Positions 58,275 through 64,000 of a stretch of DNA of 64,000 nucleotides are shown piece by piece; positions within the stretch are counted from its first letter, which is position 1; each line of letters opens with the position of its first letter. The DNA is from Capronia americana (Eukaryota > Ascomycota > Eurotiomycetes > Chaetothyriales > Herpotrichiellaceae). A program made the position numbers and the translations under genes. A model generated the notes under the pieces. It saw only the letters and a program-made list of their open reading frames with translations, searched no databases and was not told the origin of the DNA. The DNA lies in contig JADWQD010000006.1 of the NCBI GenBank assembly GCA_016110215.1, positions 434,001 to 498,000 of the forward strand, in the 5' to 3' direction.

Positions 58275-59039
58275 GAGAGAATTGAGAGGAAGATTCTCCG
58301 ACAGTCGCCCAGCCGCAACAGCCTCCAGTCCGTTGACGAGTTGTTTGAGGGCATTATCCATAGCCAGCAGGTGGACGTCGAACTCTTCGGAGAAGACTTT
58401 GAGTCGTCAATTCGATTGGAGGCATCTCCACGCCCTGTCGTGGAGCTCAAGGGAAAATGTCGGGAGACGTCGTCTGGTCCGGCGGGCACCGAGAATGAGC
58501 GTGAGGTCGAGATTGGGAAGGCACGGTCCGTGTCAGTCGCCATGCCGGGCCTGCCGAAGACAGTAGAATGCTCCAAGCTCTCTGCTTCGCAGGGCCGCAC
58601 CCGAGGGCTTGTTTGCAGTCATGGTCCCGACGAGCCGCATTCATGTTGGTGCCCTGCCGCCGAGAACGCCAAGTTCACGTGATCACGACTGCGGAATCGT
58701 CAGGCGGCTGGAGCGAGACGAGCGCAAGGGACAGGGTTTTGAGCGAGGACGAAAACGAACAACGAAGCACATGCGGCGAGGGGGCATGAATGAATGGCAG
58801 CAGGTGCCATGGTAGAGCATTGGCATGGAAGTTGGATGAACCCAAAAATTACGCTCGCGCTAGGCCACATATGGGCTAGTCAGAAGTGTGAACGGCTATT
58901 GGTCCGAGCATGAAATTCAACCACGTTTTAACCATTGAACACAAAGATTTTCCTGGTTCCATCTCTGTATGAATACCTGTTACTGACATGTTGACGCAGA
59001 TTACCTTTACTTACGTAGTAGGTATCTTCGAGGCGGCCT
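58275..59039. other. 3' region of PKC with an open extension
   Basis: Codons 58275-58679 remain open in the PKC frame after its TAG. Otherwise no gene; the 3' part is AT-richer. Confidence 0.4.
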
Positions 59040-59628
59040 GTGCTCTGCCGTGAGCTTTCGACTTTTCGCCGATTTCATGGGGCCACCCACCTTTTCTGTC
59101 TCTGGGGCGAGGAGCGACTGGGTCCTTCACGCCACCGTCCTCCCATGCTGCTGAACGGGAATGTGTTTCCTCTTGGACGTCTCAATCTTGAATCGATGCT
59201 GTACAGCCTGTGGGACCCGGCAATGTCTCGCACTTTGGATTGATGCAATATGCGTAGATCAAACAAACCCATCAGAACGCAATCCTCGGGTATCCAAAGT
59301 GGCGAGCATCTACTCCAACGCTGATTGCGTCGTCATTTGGCCTTTGGAAGATCTAGGCCTCTTGACCGACGTCGAGGAGCTCTTAGCTCTCGCCATGAGA
59401 CGCCGTTCCGCGAATTTATTTGCACCGGGATGTCAAATCAGCGAAATATTTTCATCCTATTTCGATCCCTGGAAACATGCCATGACTGATTATCAGCTAA
59501 TCCAGATGATTCACACCCTTGCCAGTTGCAACAGACTAGTCATAACTGTGTGTTCCCCGCCGGGGCCATGTGGTAGATGGAGACGCCGGCGACATACCCG
59601 GTCCTGTCACAGTCGTACTTGTGCTTGA
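59040..59628 (+). pseudogene. HET-domain relic, frameshifted and truncated
   Basis: Two overlapping frames together give a HET-domain start. The first reads LNGNVFPLGRLNLESMLYSL then WDPAMSRT. The second continues with LWIDAICVDQTNPSERNPRV then SKVASIYSNADCVVIWP. These are the recognised HET motifs (the [FL]WIDAICINQ block and the following helix), but a shift of frame near 59225-59236 separates them. The domain breaks off at about 59.56 kb, where the coiled-coil gene on the other strand begins. No N- or C-terminal HET parts are visible, so it is a decayed remnant. Confidence 0.65.
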
Positions 59629-61567
59629 TCTCCTAAACCATGGACCGCCATTATTCTTCGCAGCTTCGGCACTCGCCCCGCTGATCCTCTGCCAGTCGGA
59701 TGCTCCCATATGGAATATTCCTGTGTCCGGGAATAGTGCAACCCCCGTTTGAATCAACTCGACCTTAGAGCTGCCTGTGGCTGTCGCCTCCGACCCGATA
59801 TCCTCAACCTTGCGAAAGATTTTCGGACTCACAAACAGCGGCTTTGGGAGAAATCCCGACGTCGGAGACACTGCGGACAGGTCGGACGCGTCACGGGTGT
59901 CATATTCCTCAGTCGAAGTCAAATATTCCTTCCAGCCCTCACGGCCCTTCAGCATGGATGGAACAGTCTCGACGTACACCATTGACTGATCGCGCTCGGC
60001 TTCTTGGCCCAAAGCAATTGCTTCCGTGAACAGTTCCTTCAGATCATCCCTGAACGAGTTTACGTGTGCGTCGTCTAGCAGGGGCATCAAACGGGAGACA
60101 ACATTTGCGTCAACCAGGCTACCTATCAAGTCCCCGACATCCTCCTTATCGTCAAGTTGATCCAGGATCTTCAATGTCGACACTTTCCAATTATGCTGGA
60201 AATCCGCCCCATCGGCGCCCAGGCGCGAGTATATCTCCGTGAGAGCTGTGGAAGTCATGGCCGTGTCATTCGTCAGTTTCCACAGGTACCGTGAGAAAAA
60301 CGGCTGCCACACGGACTTTTGGAGAGCATCGAAGATGACGTGTTGGGAGTTCGCCAGCCGGAGATCCTGCGAGCAGGCGGAATTTGCAATAGGCACTTTC
60401 TCGAACGTAGGCAACAGCCGCTTCAGATTCTTCGATGTATTGACTGGATCCTGTGTACGGTCAAGGCATAAGCAACGTGTCAAACACACCAACATCAACA
60501 CCAACGGAAAGCATTCCAAGGCCGTTTTGGCCACGCTATACTTACTTCGATCGCCCTATCTGGAAGGTCCGCGAAGTATACTGTCGCCATGCGGCTCACC
60601 CGCTCCGTCAGATCCCCGTATCGTTTCTTACTGTTGGTTGGTGAAGAGTTAGCGCCAATACCAGATAGCAAGGGAAAAGAGGAGGAGGAAGCAGTTCGGC
60701 CTACTAATACTCAGACGGCTGGCTGGTGACTTGGTATTTCGCCTTCATGTCGCCAAGTTCCTTCTCCAGCGCAGTGACGTCCCCTTGTAACTTGGTCTGC
60801 ATCGTTTCGCGGGTCAACTTTTCTGTGTCGCGCTCCCTAGTCCTCTCGTTCAGCTCTGTTGTCAGTCTAGCGTTCTCACGCTGCAGTTCTTGCTTGTCGT
60901 GCTCCAGAGCCGCGATCTTCGCGGCGTTGTCAGTTTCCAGCTGCTTCGCCCTCTGCTCCAGCTCGCTCTCTTGTTTCTGCTTGGCCTTTGCGAATTTCTC
61001 CACCAGAAGCTTCTTCATCTCCTCGAACTTCTTTTTCTCCTGCTCGCCTGCCTCGGCCTGCGCAGTTAATGCAGCCATTTCGGCCTTATGCTTGGCTTGC
61101 AGCTCGGCTTTCTCCTTCTCGTAGTTCTCCCGGTCCGTCCTGATGTGTTTCCAGATTTCGGCGCTCCCGGCTCTCAGTGTCCGGTTCTCCTCCACCAGCT
61201 CTTCGTCCTTTCCGTACCGGTTGCCCACCGTCGTGACTATTGTGCCGTACTTGTTGAACGTGGTGGACAGCCCGCCCACCGCGCCGTCGATCACGGCCAG
61301 GCCGTCTCGGAGCTTTTGCACCTTGTCTACGATCTCGTCGTGGAAGATGCCGAAATGCGTGGTGGTGATGTCGGCATTGGAGTTGGAGTTAGAGTTAGAG
61401 TTCTCGATCCCGCCGCCGACAACACCATCACCATCACCATCGCCTGCATTGACACTGGGACCGGTACCGACGCCTGCGCCATCCACGGCGCTGCTGACCC
61501 CATTCGGTGTCCCGCGTGGTTCGTGGTGGTCCTTCAGTTGTGCTGGGCCAACGGATCGTAGCGACAT
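59536..61567 (-). CDS. Uncharacterised coiled-coil protein, 3 exons
   Basis: Exons 61567-60711, 60630-60546 and 60450-59536 join in phase to 618 residues. After a Gly/Asn-rich disordered lead, residues about 110-285 form a long, highly charged coiled coil (EKEKAELQAKHKAEMAALTA, KKLLVEKFAKAKQKQESELE). The C-terminal half is helical and unfamiliar (VWQPFFSRYLWKL). The last codons are odd. The annotated frame ends as low-complexity (FRRSSTSTTVTGPG), whereas the next frame from about 59623 down to a TGA at 59540 reads EIKHKYDCDRTGYVAGVSIY then HMAPAGNTQL, which looks far more protein-like. A missed short intron, a sequencing slip or a frameshift mutation could explain it. The frame extends upstream to a GTG; the ATG at 61567 is used. 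Confidence 0.75.
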
Positions 61568-64000
61568 CGTAGTGGCGTGTACATGTACCTGTGCCTGTGC
61601 GAGCACAACTCAACTTCCATGGTCAGTTTTACACAGTACATAGTATTATCATCGCATTTCGTCAACCAGGGCGCCACTAGTAAAGTATAAGAATGTTCAA
61701 GATCCGAGCGAAGAGAGTACGCAGTACGCAGTACGTCGTACGGCGTACGGCGTACTACTACTAGGGACGACTTCAGATGTTCGCTGATCGACAGTACTGG
61801 GGGGACGACTTCAGATGTGTTTCTTTGATCGAGACGGAAACCCAACAACAAGAATACAATACTTAGACGGTACGGTACGGCACTGTACCTTGGTATTCGT
61901 AAGGATGGACAAACTCTGCGAGAAAAAAAAGAATATGAAATACTCGGTACATACGTCGTTAACGCCCTTTGCTCGTCTTCCCCTCGTCAAGCTCCGTGGG
62001 CGGAGAAACTTGCTGATCCGAGCCTCCGCGGCGGAGATTTCGCGATCCTTTTCGATGGAAAACCTGTAGTTGGGAAGTTTCTGAGACATGGACTTGGACA
62101 TAGACTCGCAGCATGGACTCGCAGGCAACATGGGACGAATTTCCCCTGCGAACGGAACGGACGGTGGCGAACGGCGTGCTGGATGGATGGATGCCTCAGG
62201 TTGAGAATATGTATGTTAGCTAGTAGCTTCGACTGCGACTGGCACTGGCATCGGAGGCAGTCTCAGAGTTGGCTTCGACTGGCACTGGTACTGACATCGC
62301 AGCCAATCGTCGATGATTATTTCGTAGGGTCTAGGCCACATCGTGCCCAATCTCAGCAGGTCGAGCATTCTGCTTGCGTGCCGCTTTGCCAATTAGCACC
62401 GTTTTGCTGTCCGAGAGGTTCGTTCCAGAGAATAATCACATGCAGAGACTCGAACGAACTACTAGGAGGTGTCAGGTAGGTTGGTATTGGGCTGGGTTGG
62501 CGCACGATTCGACGCCAATCCCGCAGACAGCCTACCAGACAGAAAAATAGATACTGTAGATAGTGCAGTAGCAATTAGTGTCCTGCGGAGATATCTCGTG
62601 CTCTCGCTCGCCCTCGCCCTCGCCCTCCGTTCATCAGTCGATCTGCCACTTGTCAAGTCATGAATGAAGGGATGGCCGCACGCCGAGGCACGCTGCATGC
62701 GAACGATTATGTCGTACCGGGACGCAGGCAAGACGAGCAGCGGTAGGTAAGTAGGACGTGTGTGGGTGGGTGGATGGCATGGAATATTTTCTTCAATCAT
62801 TCAATCAATCAATCACATCGCATTGGCTTTTCTGTGATTGGAAGCATCGCATCGCTTTTCTCGCAGGCCGCGTTAGTTAAGCAGACAGGCCGGCCGGTCG
62901 GCCCGCTTAAGCGCGAACGAACGCATGGTCTGAGCACACACTGCATACGCCGGCACTCAGCGGCGCGGGACAACACACAGCACGCGGCACAAAGGACATT
63001 CTTCGAGGAGATGAGACGCCACCGAAGGATGAGATAGGCTGCTGGCACCGAGAGTAGCAGCTACGTCGCAGCCGGGGTTGGGCGCAAGCGAACCTATCGG
63101 ACGCAGTGAGCCCTTCGACGGACTTGGGCCTTGGTACGTGCGCCAGGCGGGCAGAGGCGAAATGGAGTGAGGTGAGGCTGCAATTTGAGAACGCATGCAC
63201 GTAGATAGGTAGGTAGGTAGTGTGCGTTGTCACTCACTTGAAGTTCATCCATTCATCCATGATCGTCCGGGCAGGGAGGAAGGAAGGCAGGCGGGCTCGT
63301 TCAGAAGGAATTGCCAGCCACGCCCATTGGCTGGGTCCGGAAATCTGATTGGTGGTGCGGATCGGAAAAGGAGGAATTTAATCTGTTTCCCAGAGGAAGA
63401 GTGAGAGGGAAACCCTTATCAACTTTGGGGGGTTCGTCTTGGCCAGCATAGATCTTGGGGGTGGTACTACCTCGTATGGCACCAATGAAAACCATTTAAA
63501 TGGGATGAGGCTTTCGCCCCTCGGAAGATGGACGAACTCCCGGCGGGCCGAAAGGGAAGCGTGGGAAGCTTAAAAGAAATCCTGGGCGCCGGTGGAGAAG
63601 AAACTTTGGCTGGTCAGGCTGGTGCGTACTTTATTTCCATGTGATTCATATCTCCTTGAAGAGCGACGTCGAATGCAGTCCGTGGAAGAGTGAGCTTAAG
63701 TACCTCAGGGACAAGGACAGTGACGATCGAATAGTGGGTGACCGCTGAATCTGAATCTCACGGGCTACAGTAATAACTATTGCCTTGCACGCCTTTTCGC
63801 CGCTCACATCAAATATGATTGTCAATATCATGGCCAATGAATCGGCGGCAAGTTCTGGCTACCTGGGCCTCGATTTCATTTTCTTCCACAATAAGTATCA
63901 ACATTCTCTCTCTCGAATATAGTTTAAAAATTGCGAAATATGTGGGATACTGTATCACTATACCCATCCCCCATCTTCCAGCGGATCTGCCGTCAGTGCT
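61568..64000. other. Terminal gene-free stretch with simple repeats
   Basis: I recognise no gene in 2.4 kb. There is a GTAC-rich run at 61711-61757, a 17-base direct duplication (GGGACGACTTCAGATGT at about 61764-61780 and 61802-61818), a CCCTCG repeat at 62606-62628, an AATC repeat at about 62794-62813, and a TAGG repeat near 63206-63220. A minus-strand frame at 61811-62131 shows no motif. Confidence 0.55.

Noticed and set aside
61811..62131. Minus-strand frame with a charged helical part (EKDREISAAEARISKFL)
   Set aside because: The rest is low complexity with runs of Phe. No homologous family recognised and no supporting exon found.
1..64000. CRISPR arrays, bacterial operon signals, rRNA
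   Set aside because: None seen; gene structure is clearly eukaryotic.

Overview
The window is nuclear DNA of a filamentous ascomycete (Pezizomycotina). Genes are split by short introns (about 49-126 nt) with GT-AG ends and CTRAC-type branch points. Several products are fungal-specific: a Zn2Cys6 regulator with a Fungal_trans_2-type body, HET-domain relics, and a Pkc1-type kinase with HR1, C2, two C1 and kinase regions. A Eurotiomycete, perhaps chaetothyrialean, is possible, but that is a guess. Many open frames begin at TTG or GTG; I moved starts to the first credible ATG and give exon joins where splice sites and reading frame agree.

2.2-19.1 kb is a compact metabolic neighbourhood without PKS or NRPS genes. 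It holds a peroxisomal 2,4-dienoyl-CoA reductase ending in SKL, an acyl-CoA synthetase ending in AKL, an enoyl-CoA hydratase/isomerase, an amino-acid-permease-family transporter, a type I Baeyer-Villiger monooxygenase, two classical short-chain dehydrogenases and a Zn2Cys6 regulator. Read together this suggests uptake of a substrate, alcohol/ketone interconversion, oxygen insertion into a ketone, CoA activation of the released acid and peroxisomal beta-oxidation. The substrate cannot be read from sequence. A decayed piece of a second acyl-CoA synthetase lies at 3.86-3.99 kb.

19.9-25.2 kb is a decayed zone: a SET-domain pseudogene with four in-frame stops that are all TAG, two long perfect palindromes, AT-rich sequence, and an ankyrin-like/HET pseudogene. 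Directly after it, 26.0-30.6 kb carries the most unusual gene of the window, an apparently intact eight-exon gene of about 1382 codons. It fuses an N-terminal MORC-like GHKL ATPase to a C-terminal cytosine-C5 DNA-methyltransferase-like domain that lacks the catalytic Pro-Cys and ENV motifs. 30.6-39.5 kb is gene-poor, with two lineage-specific unknown genes and repeats.

39.5-61.6 kb looks like ordinary core genome: a PflX-type radical SAM protein, a TMEM19/DUF92 membrane protein, a Ser/Thr-rich GPI-anchored wall protein with repeats, a single-pass pepsin-like protein lacking its first catalytic Asp, Vps11/Pep5, protein kinase C, a second HET relic, and a coiled-coil protein. I recognised no gene in 61.6-64.0 kb, which holds simple repeats.
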